From Legionella quinlivanii (GTDB taxonomy: Bacteria > Pseudomonadota > Gammaproteobacteria > Legionellales > Legionellaceae), in NCBI RefSeq assembly GCF_003265995.1, contig NZ_MVJN01000013.1, forward strand, positions 1-64,000: a stretch of 64,000 nt of DNA. Direction: 5' to 3'. The notes under the pieces are model-generated. The model had not been told where the DNA came from and did not search any database. It saw nothing but the letters and a program-made list of their open reading frames with translations. Numbering within the stretch: position 1 is the first letter of the stretch; the number at the start of each line of letters is the position of its first letter. Both the position numbers and the translations under genes were made by a program. Below are positions 24,743-31,918 of this stretch, one piece after another.

Positions 24743-25761
24743 GAATCGATAGGGCTATTTTTATCGAATCCACATTATCAAATATAGAAATGAAAAAATA
24801 TTTGACGGACTTCGACCTTATCTTACCAAGTATAAGAAGAGGACATTTATTGAATTTGTATTTTTCCTATCCAACAATTAAAGAGGTTGTTATTGTTGAT
24901 GGCGTATTTGATCAACAGCCCAGCATTACTCATAAAGAAATTTTGTGGTTGTTATCTCGTGGTATTAAAGTAGTAGGTATTGGCTCGATGGGGGCATTAA
25001 GAGCATTTGAGCTTAGAAAAGTAGGGATGTTGGGTTTTGGTTGGGTGTACGAACAATTCTTGAATCATTATGTTGATGGAGACGACGAAGTCGCAGTGTC
25101 GTATGACCCTCGAGATCCTTCTAATTCGAAAACTCTGGCTATCATAAATTTTAGGAAAACAGCCCTGGAGCATAATGAACTTCAAAGCTATTTATCTATT
25201 ATAAAAAACATCCACTTCAAACAGAGAACTTGGGAGACGTTATCCACATATTTGAGAAGTGATATCCTAGACAAATTTCGCAAACTCTATGTGGATATTA
25301 AAAAAGAGGATGTATTGAATTATTTTAGAAATGAAATTGAGCCTAAATTTTCACCAAATATTAAGTTTATTCCAAATATATATTTTAATTCAGCACAACA
25401 GATGTACTCTTATAAGTCGGTGTTAAAGTTTATTCGTGATCGATTGGAACAAATTAATGCAGCCGAATGTCTAACCAACCTTTCTTGCAAAGGTGATTAT
25501 TTAAATATCTGTAAATTCTTAGCAATCTCACCAGATTATATTGGGAGGATAGCTTCAGTTTTAGACAAATACTCAGGAGTAATCCCAAACAAAGATAAAA
25601 TAAAGCCATTCATCATGAAATTTAAGGTAGAACTAAATTTAGATTCTATACAAGCTATTCATGATTATTTTAACAAAATTGAAATACCGATGTCGCAGGT
25701 AAAAAAGATTTTTGAAAATTTAACAAAACTATTTGACTATTTTTTATGTACATTAAATTGA
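24739..25761 (+). CDS. TfuA-like protein (YcaO partner)
   Basis: The N-terminal 200 or so residues are a TfuA-like core. They include LILPSIRRGHLLNL, VVIVDGVFDQQPSITHKEIL and GIKVVGIGSMGALRAFEL, followed by FGWVYEQFLNHYVDGDDEVA. TfuA was named from the trifolitoxin cluster and assists YcaO in thioamide formation in thioviridamide-type RiPPs and in methyl-coenzyme M reductase, probably by recruiting sulfide or sulfur carrier. The C-terminal 140 residues are an extension I do not recognise, helical and lysine-rich. The 4-bp overlap with ycaO and lack of a gap show co-translation. Its last 25 bp overlap the end of the convergent gene at 25737. Confidence 0.9.
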   Translation: MRIDRAIFIESTLSNIEMKKYLTDFDLILPSIRRGHLLNLYFSYPTIKEVVIVDGVFDQQPSITHKEILWLLSRGIKVVGIGSMGALRAFELRKVGMLGFGWVYEQFLNHYVDGDDEVAVSYDPRDPSNSKTLAIINFRKTALEHNELQSYLSIIKNIHFKQRTWETLSTYLRSDILDKFRKLYVDIKKEDVLNYFRNEIEPKFSPNIKFIPNIYFNSAQQMYSYKSVLKFIRDRLEQINAAECLTNLSCKGDYLNICKFLAISPDYIGRIASVLDKYSGVIPNKDKIKPFIMKFKVELNLDSIQAIHDYFNKIEIPMSQVKKIFENLTKLFDYFLCTLN

Positions 25762-27020
25762 TTGAGATATTTCATTGAAAAGCATCCAGACAGAAACTGG
25801 GAATTTATTGGTAATTGTAATGCACTAACCTTTTGCAATTGTATGTTTGGGTCTTCAAAAAATGATAGAGAACTTTGGTTGTTATCACTAGGACTACTAT
25901 TCCAGCGATGATTAATATCTAATTCAGTTACAGAAGTGCTTTTGTAAAGTAAGGTGTTGGTTGCAATCTCACAAGACTTAAGCTCATGAAGCGTGTTTGT
26001 AAATGCAATTTTGATTTCTTGGGATAATTTATTTAAGTTAGAAATTTGATTTGGTTTGAATAGAAAATCATCTTTATTTAAAGAGTAGTAAACTGTTTCG
26101 GTTGACTCAAAGGGAACAAGCTTGTGTGGGACCATAAATATTGGTGTTGATTCAGATTTATATACCTCTATGTAGGTATTTCTTAAAAAACTGATTGGAG
26201 CATTCGCTTCACATAAAGATGGCATATATGCAGATTGATCCCCGCATGCCACGTATAGAAGATACTTAATAATTTCTTTTATGAAACTATTTGATGTAAT
26301 TCGATTCTTTAAAATGACAGTTGTTAAAATATAGTCATAAAGCAAAGAGTTTCTTTTAAATAGATGGTCTTCATTTGCAATACGATTAAGATAGTTGGCA
26401 AACTCGGGTGATCGGTAAGCTTTTTCCTCCCACGATGTAGGAAAGGCTAGAAGAGTGGCTGTCCAGTCTGGTTTTGCATAATCACAAATTTCTTTAAAAA
26501 TATGAAATTGTTCAGTAAAGCATTTTGGAGGCTCGGAGGAAAGGTTATACCTTTTTTTCAAATTAGCGTGTTTTTTCTTGTCACTAAATTTATTTAACAA
26601 AATAAAAGAGTTTTTTATACCAGCTGTCATCTTTAATATGTCGGAAGGTTCATAAAGATAGTTATTTTTTAAAAATTTAGTGTAAGGAAAAACCTGACCA
26701 GGCTTATATATCTTCCAAGGTGATATATTATTATTAAACTCCATATACATCTCGAAATTGTTCTCAAAAACCATGCAAAACGGCATAGTTTGAGATTTTT
26801 GACAGTTTGGGAAGTAAAAGAATGACTCGTCCCCAACTTGTTGACCGTAACGATATTTGAGCTTTGTGACGGTATCCGGTACCAAACTCCTATCACTCTC
26901 AATAATGTTATAGAGCGTAGGGTTAACTTGGAGTACCTGTTGTTTTATATCATCCCAAGAGCAATTGTATTGTACACAGTTGGCCATGTAATTCTTTTGA
27001 AGTTTTTGACAATCATACAT
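25737..27020 (-). CDS. Unrecognised 427-residue protein convergent to the thioamide operon
   Basis: No family is recognised. I place the start at the ATG at 27020 (MYDCQKLQKNYMANC). The frame is open to 27146, but that stretch would read through a 10-bp inverted repeat, and no start has a strong ribosome site. The product has no signal peptide or clear membrane helix. It is rich in Asn, Tyr, Phe, Lys and Cys and is divided into an N-terminal region with a run of beta-like segments (VTKLKYRYGQQVGDESFFYF) and a helical C-terminal half. The AT-rich composition matches the thioamide genes, and its 3' end overlaps tfuA by 25 bp, so it probably arrived with them. Immunity, product target or an unrelated cargo role are all possible. 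Confidence 0.6.
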   Translation of the reverse strand: MYDCQKLQKNYMANCVQYNCSWDDIKQQVLQVNPTLYNIIESDRSLVPDTVTKLKYRYGQQVGDESFFYFPNCQKSQTMPFCMVFENNFEMYMEFNNNISPWKIYKPGQVFPYTKFLKNNYLYEPSDILKMTAGIKNSFILLNKFSDKKKHANLKKRYNLSSEPPKCFTEQFHIFKEICDYAKPDWTATLLAFPTSWEEKAYRSPEFANYLNRIANEDHLFKRNSLLYDYILTTVILKNRITSNSFIKEIIKYLLYVACGDQSAYMPSLCEANAPISFLRNTYIEVYKSESTPIFMVPHKLVPFESTETVYYSLNKDDFLFKPNQISNLNKLSQEIKIAFTNTLHELKSCEIATNTLLYKSTSVTELDINHRWNSSPSDNNQSSLSFFEDPNIQLQKVSALQLPINSQFLSGCFSMKYLNQFNVHKK

Positions 27021-27092
27021 TTTAGTCGAAAAAAAATCGAGTAAAAAGTTGAAATTTATTTTCGCTAAAGTTAATATCATTCCGAATTTAGA

Positions 27093-27130
27093 ACACCAAG
27101 AGCGCAGTCGCCAAACAGTACTCTTGGTGT
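27093..27130. repeat. Perfect 10-bp inverted repeat at the right edge of the cargo island
   Basis: ACACCAAGAG (27093-27102) and CTCTTGGTGT (27121-27130) are exact reverse complements with an 18-bp loop. It lies in the leader of the gene at 25737-27020. It could be a regulatory hairpin, a terminator without a T run, or a boundary mark of the insertion. Confidence 0.45.
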
Positions 27131-27321
27131 AACCGACATTACACAAAAGAATGTCTTAGCCTCGATAATACCATTTAAAGCAAGCTAATTCATTCAAAAA
27201 TAAGGAAATTAAAGAATGAGAGCTCTGCGCTATATTTCACTCCAAGTTTAAAACTTAACAATAATACTTTGTTATTAGAATTTAATGGCAATTCTCAACT
27301 ACCAAGTTACGGATAATTAAC

Positions 27322-28365
27322 ATGGCTGTACTACGCATTCATAAAAAACAACAAAATTTTCTCATTCTCGATAAAACCTGCCTCAATGATATGTCCTTAT
27401 CATGGGGGGCAAAAGGCCTGCACACTTACCTAATGTCTTTGCCCGATGATTGGAGGGTTCGAGTTACCGACCTAAAAGAGAGGGCTACGAATGGCAGGGA
27501 CGCTGTGCGAAAATTGATCAAAGAGCTAGAAGAAACTGGTTATATTCAGAAGTCACTCTGCCGAGATGAGGAAAATGGCCGGTTTGGTGGCATAGAGTAT
27601 TTGGTGCTAGAAATTCCAGTTATCACAAATAATGAATTATTGCCCCCCGTTAAGGAAGGGCTCTCAATGAATCCAGGCCCTAGCTATCCGGCGCCTGAAA
27701 ATCCGTCTCTGGAGAATCCGGGGCTGGAAAAGACGACGCTAATAAATAATAAGTATACTAAGGATCCATATAACCAAGGATTAATTAAAAAAACAGCAGC
27801 AGAGAGCAACTTATCGACTGGCTCTTATGGAACAACTAAAAGGTCCCAGGCTGCTGCTGTTAAATCTCTCGATTTGAAAGCGATTAATACCTCCAAAGAG
27901 ACCACAAGGCTAAACTCAAACGATGCCATGATTGGAGTGGAGCTCACCCCAAATCAGATTATTCGCGTAGAGCAGTTGATATCCAAAATCCACATGGAAG
28001 ACAAAGGAGGGCTTTTCGAAGAAATAAGCTACTGCCTTTTAAGCAAAAAACACTTTTCTGCCTGCGGCCTCGACTTTTCTAGAAAACTGAATGCAATCCA
28101 AACAGTGATTGCTAAAGGACATTGGCAAACACCAGTCGAACTGATTTCAGAGAAAAAGCAAACATTACACTCCACAACGCAAGCGCTTGAGCAAAATTTA
28201 TGTGAGGCGCATGCCGAAGCGAATCATTTTAAAAAACTGCTGTCTTCCGCTGCCCCCACTCAACGCGCTAGCCTGACTCAGTTGATACGAGGAGCAGAAG
28301 AAAAAATCCTGAAATTAGGACAATTATTACTTCAAGCCAAATTAAATAACCGGGCGGCGTTTTAG
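27322..28365 (+). CDS. Helix-turn-helix replication-like protein of conjugative elements
   Basis: The 347-residue protein has an N-terminal winged-helix domain typical of replication or replisome-organiser proteins (SLSWGAKGLHTYLMSLPDDW then LKERATNGRDAVRKLIKELE and ETGYIQKS, residues 27-90). A Pro-rich repeat-like linker follows (PENPSLENPGLEKT, about 130-145). A C-terminal part contains IAKGHWQTPVEL, echoing the WQTP block of the protein at 15295, and a coiled coil. The function may be replication control or regulation of the element. It starts a rightward group with the LuxR-type gene (27 bp gap), close to the csrA-like and tra genes. A similar gene position is occupied by lvr-type genes in Legionella elements; that comparison is from memory. 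Confidence 0.55.
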   Translation: MAVLRIHKKQQNFLILDKTCLNDMSLSWGAKGLHTYLMSLPDDWRVRVTDLKERATNGRDAVRKLIKELEETGYIQKSLCRDEENGRFGGIEYLVLEIPVITNNELLPPVKEGLSMNPGPSYPAPENPSLENPGLEKTTLINNKYTKDPYNQGLIKKTAAESNLSTGSYGTTKRSQAAAVKSLDLKAINTSKETTRLNSNDAMIGVELTPNQIIRVEQLISKIHMEDKGGLFEEISYCLLSKKHFSACGLDFSRKLNAIQTVIAKGHWQTPVELISEKKQTLHSTTQALEQNLCEAHAEANHFKKLLSSAAPTQRASLTQLIRGAEEKILKLGQLLLQAKLNNRAAF

Positions 28366-28392
28366 TTGCATTGATTGAGAAAAGGAAGTTCC

Positions 28393-29226
28393 ATGAAAGA
28401 TATTCCCTATATTACTAGCCTTGCCTATAAGCCACAAATCGAGGCAGTTTGTAAGCAATTGGAATCATTGCAAATTGATGGTTTTGTAATGTATTTGATT
28501 TTCAATGATGGCGGTGTATTTATTTTGTCCAACGTCTTTCCCATTTTAAAAACTTATTATCAGGAGTGCTTGTATACTGAAGACTTTACATTTACTCCGA
28601 AGTTCTTAGTACCTAATGAATCAGGCCATTATTTTTGTGGCGATGAAGGCTCGTTATCGACTCGATTATTGGATTTATTTGCGCATAAGTATTCTCTTTA
28701 TCCAGTGTACAATCTAGTCCGAGCCCATTCTGAATGCACATTTGTTTTCAGTGCCATTACCAAAAGACAGTCAGAAGACCCGGGCTTATTTTTTAAGCGG
28801 ACAGAAAAGCCATTTGAATCGTTTTGCAAGGTATTTGTCGATCACTTCTTGGATTTAATTGTGGAAGCTAATCCCAAATACAAATTTTCTTTCATATTCA
28901 CAAACCGATTACTCCGTCATGCGGTAATCAGCCAAGGGTATGAAAAGGAAATTTGTTTGTCCGATCGCGAGCAAGAGTGTTTATGGTATGCCACTCAAGG
29001 ACGCTCGTTTAAAGAAATTGGAAAGTTGTTGGGAATTAGTCCTGCTACGGTCAAAGTCTATATACAGCGAATACGCGAACAATTTGATGGCTTGAAATTA
29101 TCGGACATCCTGCTTGAATGCATCCATCGAGGACTCATCGGCCGGATGAATAGTTTTGAACAACGGATAATAAGACCTGTTTCCTTACTCAACCTCGAGA
29201 AGGGTAGGGCACTTAAAGTGTCTTAG
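28393..29226 (+). CDS. LuxR-type transcriptional regulator
   Basis: I use the ATG at 28393, with AAAGGAAG just upstream, giving 277 residues. The C-terminal GerE/LuxR HTH is clear: LSDREQECLWYATQGRSFKE then IGKLLGISPATVKVYIQRIR, at about residues 193-240. The N-terminal 180 residues form a possible sensing domain but do not show the conserved acyl-homoserine-lactone residues I would look for, so the signal is unknown. A tail of about 40 residues follows the HTH. It lies between a replication-like gene and a CsrA paralogue that leads into the tra operon, so control of transfer is a fair inference. Its 3' end overlaps the convergent thioesterase gene by 42 bp. Confidence 0.85.
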   Translation: MKDIPYITSLAYKPQIEAVCKQLESLQIDGFVMYLIFNDGGVFILSNVFPILKTYYQECLYTEDFTFTPKFLVPNESGHYFCGDEGSLSTRLLDLFAHKYSLYPVYNLVRAHSECTFVFSAITKRQSEDPGLFFKRTEKPFESFCKVFVDHFLDLIVEANPKYKFSFIFTNRLLRHAVISQGYEKEICLSDREQECLWYATQGRSFKEIGKLLGISPATVKVYIQRIREQFDGLKLSDILLECIHRGLIGRMNSFEQRIIRPVSLLNLEKGRALKVS

Positions 29227-29631
29227 TTCACAGAGTAGCCTGTCAATAGAGATGGGCTTACCCCTTGCCTTATCCACACACACCACGGTGTTCATTCCTC
29301 GACACACCAATTCTTGCTGGTTATTAAAAATTGTCTGATTAAAGATTAGCTTTATACGGCCTTCTGGCTCGAGACGCGATACGATTGTGAACGAATCAAA
29401 CGCGGTCAGCGACTTAAGGAAGTCAATGGCGGCACTTGCAAGAACCAAGTTGAATCCTTTCTGACTTAATTGAACCCAATCAAAGCCCAATGCCCTCATT
29501 TGCAGTGTTCTCACATGGTCAAAATAACAAAAATAGTGAGCGTTGTTTACGATGCCCTGTGCATCAAGTTCATGTGCTCGAACCTCACTTGTCCAGCTAA
29601 ACTCGTGAGGGAATGGATGCTCCGTTAACAT
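29185..29631 (-). CDS. 4HBT-family (YbgC/FcbC-like) thioesterase
   Basis: The ATG at 29631 is preceded by AGGGA and gives 148 residues, the normal hotdog-fold length. The signature ELDAQGIVNNAHYFCYFDHV at about residues 20-40 carries the catalytic Asp of 4-hydroxybenzoyl-CoA-type thioesterases. It would hydrolyse an acyl-CoA or acyl-carrier thioester. A longer start at 29670 is possible but would be translated through a hairpin-A-run block. No acyl-CoA pathway is adjacent, and its place within a regulatory cluster is unexplained. It overlaps the end of the LuxR-type gene in the opposite direction. Confidence 0.85.
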   Translation of the reverse strand: MLTEHPFPHEFSWTSEVRAHELDAQGIVNNAHYFCYFDHVRTLQMRALGFDWVQLSQKGFNLVLASAAIDFLKSLTAFDSFTIVSRLEPEGRIKLIFNQTIFNNQQELVCRGMNTVVCVDKARGKPISIDRLLCELRHFKCPTLLEVE

Positions 29632-29641
29632 ATTTTTCCCT

Positions 29642-29668
29642 AAAAAAAAAGTCCTCTCGTGAGGGGAC
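29642..29668 (-). terminator. Hairpin plus T9 just ahead of the thioesterase start
   Basis: On the minus strand GTCCCCTC and GAGAGGAC (one mismatch) form a stem with an ACGA-type loop, followed directly by TTTTTTTTT. It has the form of an intrinsic terminator and lies about 11 bp upstream of the thioesterase ATG. It could end leftward transcripts or act as an attenuator for that gene. Confidence 0.5.
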
Positions 29669-29719
29669 ATACAGGATGAATTTTATCAGGAATAATACCT
29701 GACAATAAGAGACTAACCA

Positions 29720-29732
29720 ATGGATATAGGGA
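29720..29732 (+). promoter_or_regulatory. Two possible CsrA-binding motifs before the csrA-like gene
   Basis: ATGGA (29720-29724) and AGGGA (29728-29732) both fit the ANGGA core and fall within 20 nt of the ATG at 29740, the second in the Shine-Dalgarno place. They could allow autoregulation. Short motifs like these also arise by chance. Confidence 0.35.
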
Positions 29733-29739
29733 CTATTAC

Positions 29740-29931
29740 ATGCTGATTTTAACGAGACGTATCGGCGAGAGTATTGTTATCGCACAAGATATTTTAATCA
29801 CTGTATTAGGAATGACAGCAAAACAGATACGAATTGGCATTGATATACCCAATCATATGGCTGTTGAAATTCAGGAGGCATACTGTGATCCCCAGCGATT
29901 AGCGAAATTAGACAATATGAGCCGTAAATAA
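29740..29931 (+). CDS. CsrA-family RNA-binding regulator (CsrT-like paralogue)
   Basis: The 63-residue protein has the exact CsrA layout. The N-terminus MLILTRRIGESIVI gives the first beta strand with Leu4 and Arg6-Arg7, and the core GMTAKQIRIGIDIPNHMAVE is followed by the helix IQEAYCDPQRL. The second RNA-contact region differs from housekeeping CsrA, where VAVHREEI is usual. In Legionella, CsrA paralogues of this kind sit in conjugative elements just ahead of F-type tra genes and have been called CsrT. That link is from memory. It would bind GGA motifs in leader RNAs. A near-consensus site covers the ribosome-binding site of the next gene at 30012. Confidence 0.93.
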   Translation: MLILTRRIGESIVIAQDILITVLGMTAKQIRIGIDIPNHMAVEIQEAYCDPQRLAKLDNMSRK

Positions 29932-29953
29932 CCATTCGGCCTACTTGATGGTT
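29930..29953 (+). terminator. Weak hairpin after the csrA-like gene
   Basis: AACCAT (29930-29935) and ATGGTT (29948-29953) form a 6-bp stem followed by CCCTTTTC. It may partly end the csrA transcript before the tra operon. The stem is short, so confidence is low. Confidence 0.3.
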
Positions 29954-29995
29954 CCCTTTTCATCCGTTAGATAATTAAAAAAATTAAAGTGTGGA

Positions 29996-30007
29996 ATACA
30001 AGGATTT
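29996..30007 (+). promoter_or_regulatory. Near-consensus CsrA site over the traT ribosome-binding site
   Basis: ATACAAGGATTT matches the CsrA SELEX consensus RUACARGGAUGU at 11 of 12 positions. AAGGA is also the Shine-Dalgarno for the ATG at 30012. CsrA binding here would block translation of the first gene of the transfer operon. Confidence 0.55.
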
Positions 30008-30011
30008 AAGC

Positions 30012-30755
30012 ATGAATGCAAAAACTACAATAATACCCAATGCTCTTTTAGTGAGTTCTGTTTTGGCACTGGCAGGTTGTGCTGCAACCCAAACCGCACT
30101 TGAACATGGATCATTACAAGTTAGCACAAAACAGAGCGAGACTGTTTTTCTAGAGCCCGTCTCGAATGCTAAGAAAACAGTGTATGTTTCCGTGAAATCT
30201 ACTGCCGATGAAGACGTGGATATTACTCCCCGATTAAAAACAGCCTTAATATCTCATGGTTATAAGGTGATGAATAATCCAGGGGCTGCTCATTATCTCT
30301 TACAAGCGAACGTGCTTAAGGTTGGCAAGATGAGCATTGCTGCAAGTCAATCTGCATTAGGCGGGGGCTATGGTTCAGCTATTGCAGGTGCGGCAGTAGG
30401 AACTGCTGCAGGCAGTTTTACCAATTCAAGCAATGGCATGATTGCAGGAGGGCTTGCTGGAGGTGTCATTGGTTTAGCCGCGGATGCCTTAGTAAAAGAT
30501 GTCAATTACACCATGATTACCGATATTCAAATCTCGGAGCGTGTTGGCAAGGGTATTAAAGTCAATGAACTGTTCCAATCCCGTTTGAAAAATGGAAGTG
30601 CTACTGTGACATCCCAGACCTCATCGCGTGAAAGCCAATACCAACGATATAGAACGCGAGTGGTGTCCAATGCCGATAAAGTGAATTTAAAGTTCCAAGA
30701 GGCGCGTCCAGCGCTCGAACAGGGATTAGTCAAAGTCATCGCAGGGATATTCTAA
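30012..30755 (+). CDS. traT: TraT-like surface-exclusion lipoprotein
   Basis: The ATG at 30012 gives 247 residues with a lipoprotein signal peptide ending in the lipobox LAGC. The mature part matches TraT: VSTKQSETVFLEPVS then KKTVYVSVKSTADED, a central Gly/Ala-rich stretch (GGGYGSAIAGAAVGTAAG and GGLAGGVIGLAAD) that may insert in the membrane, and a C-terminus with VNLKFQEARPALEQ. TraT forms outer-membrane oligomers that block stable mating pairs between donor cells and can give serum resistance. In F it lies late in the operon, after traG and traS. Here it comes first, before the pilin gene. Its ribosome site carries a CsrA motif. A longer start at 29991 would not leave a proper signal peptide. 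Confidence 0.88.
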   Translation: MNAKTTIIPNALLVSSVLALAGCAATQTALEHGSLQVSTKQSETVFLEPVSNAKKTVYVSVKSTADEDVDITPRLKTALISHGYKVMNNPGAAHYLLQANVLKVGKMSIAASQSALGGGYGSAIAGAAVGTAAGSFTNSSNGMIAGGLAGGVIGLAADALVKDVNYTMITDIQISERVGKGIKVNELFQSRLKNGSATVTSQTSSRESQYQRYRTRVVSNADKVNLKFQEARPALEQGLVKVIAGIF

Positions 30756-30871
30756 TAAGGCCTTGATTTAAGCAGACGATTCAATTCCTTAAAAACAACC
30801 AGTAGAAATGATTAAAAATTAAGCAGTGAAGTGCTTAAGGGATTGTTGCAACCTAAAAACGGAGAAAGTGA

Positions 30872-31267
30872 ATGAAACTGAATAAAAAAATTACAGCAAT
30901 GAAGGCTGCTACCCTGGTCGCTTCATTGCTTCTAACGGGAATTGGTTTCTCTGCTCCCATTGATAAAGAGGCTATTTCGATGCGATGTGAAATGGTCTAC
31001 AGCACGCTGGACAAGCTCTCTGAGGGGAACCTAAGCAAGCCCTGTGCATTGAGCGTTCAGTATGCGGGCTGGGTGATGCAGGTCGCCGCCAATTTAGTTC
31101 GGACCGAACGATATCCACTGGCATTGAAAAACCTAAGAATTGTGGAAGGCAATCTTAAAGAGGTTCATTCCAAAACCCAGGACTGCGCGTATTTCTCTGC
31201 GAAAGTGGTTCCTTCTTTAAATGAGGTTGATAGTTTAATCACCGAGCTCAAAACCATGCCCAATTGA
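30872..31267 (+). CDS. Small exported protein of the tra region, unknown function
   Basis: The 131-residue protein has a signal peptide (KAATLVASLLLTGIGFSA, cleavage near residue 28) and three cysteines in the mature part (RCEMV, KPCALS, QDCAYF), so disulfides are likely in the periplasm. The rest is helical. A good GGAGAAAG site precedes the ATG. It sits between traT and the pilin gene and is read in the same direction, so it is probably expressed with the transfer genes. I recognise no named family. Confidence 0.6.
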   Translation: MKLNKKITAMKAATLVASLLLTGIGFSAPIDKEAISMRCEMVYSTLDKLSEGNLSKPCALSVQYAGWVMQVAANLVRTERYPLALKNLRIVEGNLKEVHSKTQDCAYFSAKVVPSLNEVDSLITELKTMPN

Positions 31268-31313
31268 TTCAGTGCAGTCGGTTAGCCCAAAAAAATGACA
31301 AGAGGAAAAGGTA

Positions 31314-31601
31314 ATGAAAATAAGTAAAGCAATAATCCGTTTGGTGCAAAAGGCAGGGTCAGCGCTGGTGTTTGCGCTCCTATCAAGAAGCGTGTTTGCT
31401 AGCGACTTATTAGCGAACGCTTTAGAAGGGGATGTGAAAGATTCATTAGGAAGCGGCTCCATGTTTTGGAAAGTCTTTATCCTGGTGGACATTATTCTCG
31501 CCACCGCAATGGCTGTGAAAAGCAAAAACCCTATGGTGTTTATTGGTGTGACGGCGGTTGCTTTTATTCCAGCCTTTTTACTGAAAACGTTTGTATTTTG
31601 A
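31314..31601 (+). CDS. traA: F-type conjugative pilin (TraA-like)
   Basis: The 95-residue precursor has a long leader cleaved at about SVFA-SDLL (after residue 29). The mature pilin of about 66 residues has two hydrophobic helices (FWKVFILVDIILATAMAV and VFIGVTAVAFIPAFLLKTFV) joined by a short basic loop KSKN. The pattern follows F TraA, where the mature pilin also begins with a small DLM/DLL segment. It polymerises into the sex pilus. It is directly followed by traL. No TraQ or TraX gene for maturation or acetylation was found in the window. Confidence 0.88.
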   Translation: MKISKAIIRLVQKAGSALVFALLSRSVFASDLLANALEGDVKDSLGSGSMFWKVFILVDIILATAMAVKSKNPMVFIGVTAVAFIPAFLLKTFVF

Positions 31602-31610
31602 GGAGGGTTG

Positions 31611-31910
31611 ATGATGAGCCCCATGAACTATCAATTCCTAAGTCACATTGATGCGCCTAAAAGGATTTTAACCTTAACCATGGATGAGCTAGTGGTGGCT
31701 GGAATGGGTTTTATGCTGCTTATCATTTCCAATCAAAAGACGTTGGTCGCCCTGTTAGGTTTTAGTTTGTTAAGTGGATTGCGGTATTTGAAGAAAGGGG
31801 AGGGGCCAAAAGCACTGTTAGTGCTGGCGTATTGGCATCTACCCAGTGTCATCACGCAATTTTTCTTGCCCAAACTCCCTTTATCACACCACCGTGTGTA
31901 CGTGGCTTAA
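31611..31910 (+). CDS. traL: TraL, pilus assembly membrane protein
   Basis: The roughly 99-residue protein matches F TraL in length and pattern: an N-terminal INYQFLSHIDAPKRIL-like segment (here MNYQFLSHIDAPKRIL), then two hydrophobic stretches (VVAGMGFMLLIIS and LVALLGFSLLSGL), and GPKALLVLAYWHLP. A strong AGGAGG at 31601-31606 allows starts at 31611 or 31614; the second has the better spacing. It acts in the type IV secretion core at the inner membrane, as a VirB3-like component. It stands between traA and traE, as in F. Confidence 0.88.
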   Translation: MMSPMNYQFLSHIDAPKRILTLTMDELVVAGMGFMLLIISNQKTLVALLGFSLLSGLRYLKKGEGPKALLVLAYWHLPSVITQFFLPKLPLSHHRVYVA

Positions 31911-31918
31911 GGAAAAAC

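Noticed and set aside
27020..27146. N-terminal extension of the unknown cargo protein
   Set aside because: It would translate through a perfect 10-bp inverted repeat and begins without a ribosome site; the extension looks like leader RNA.
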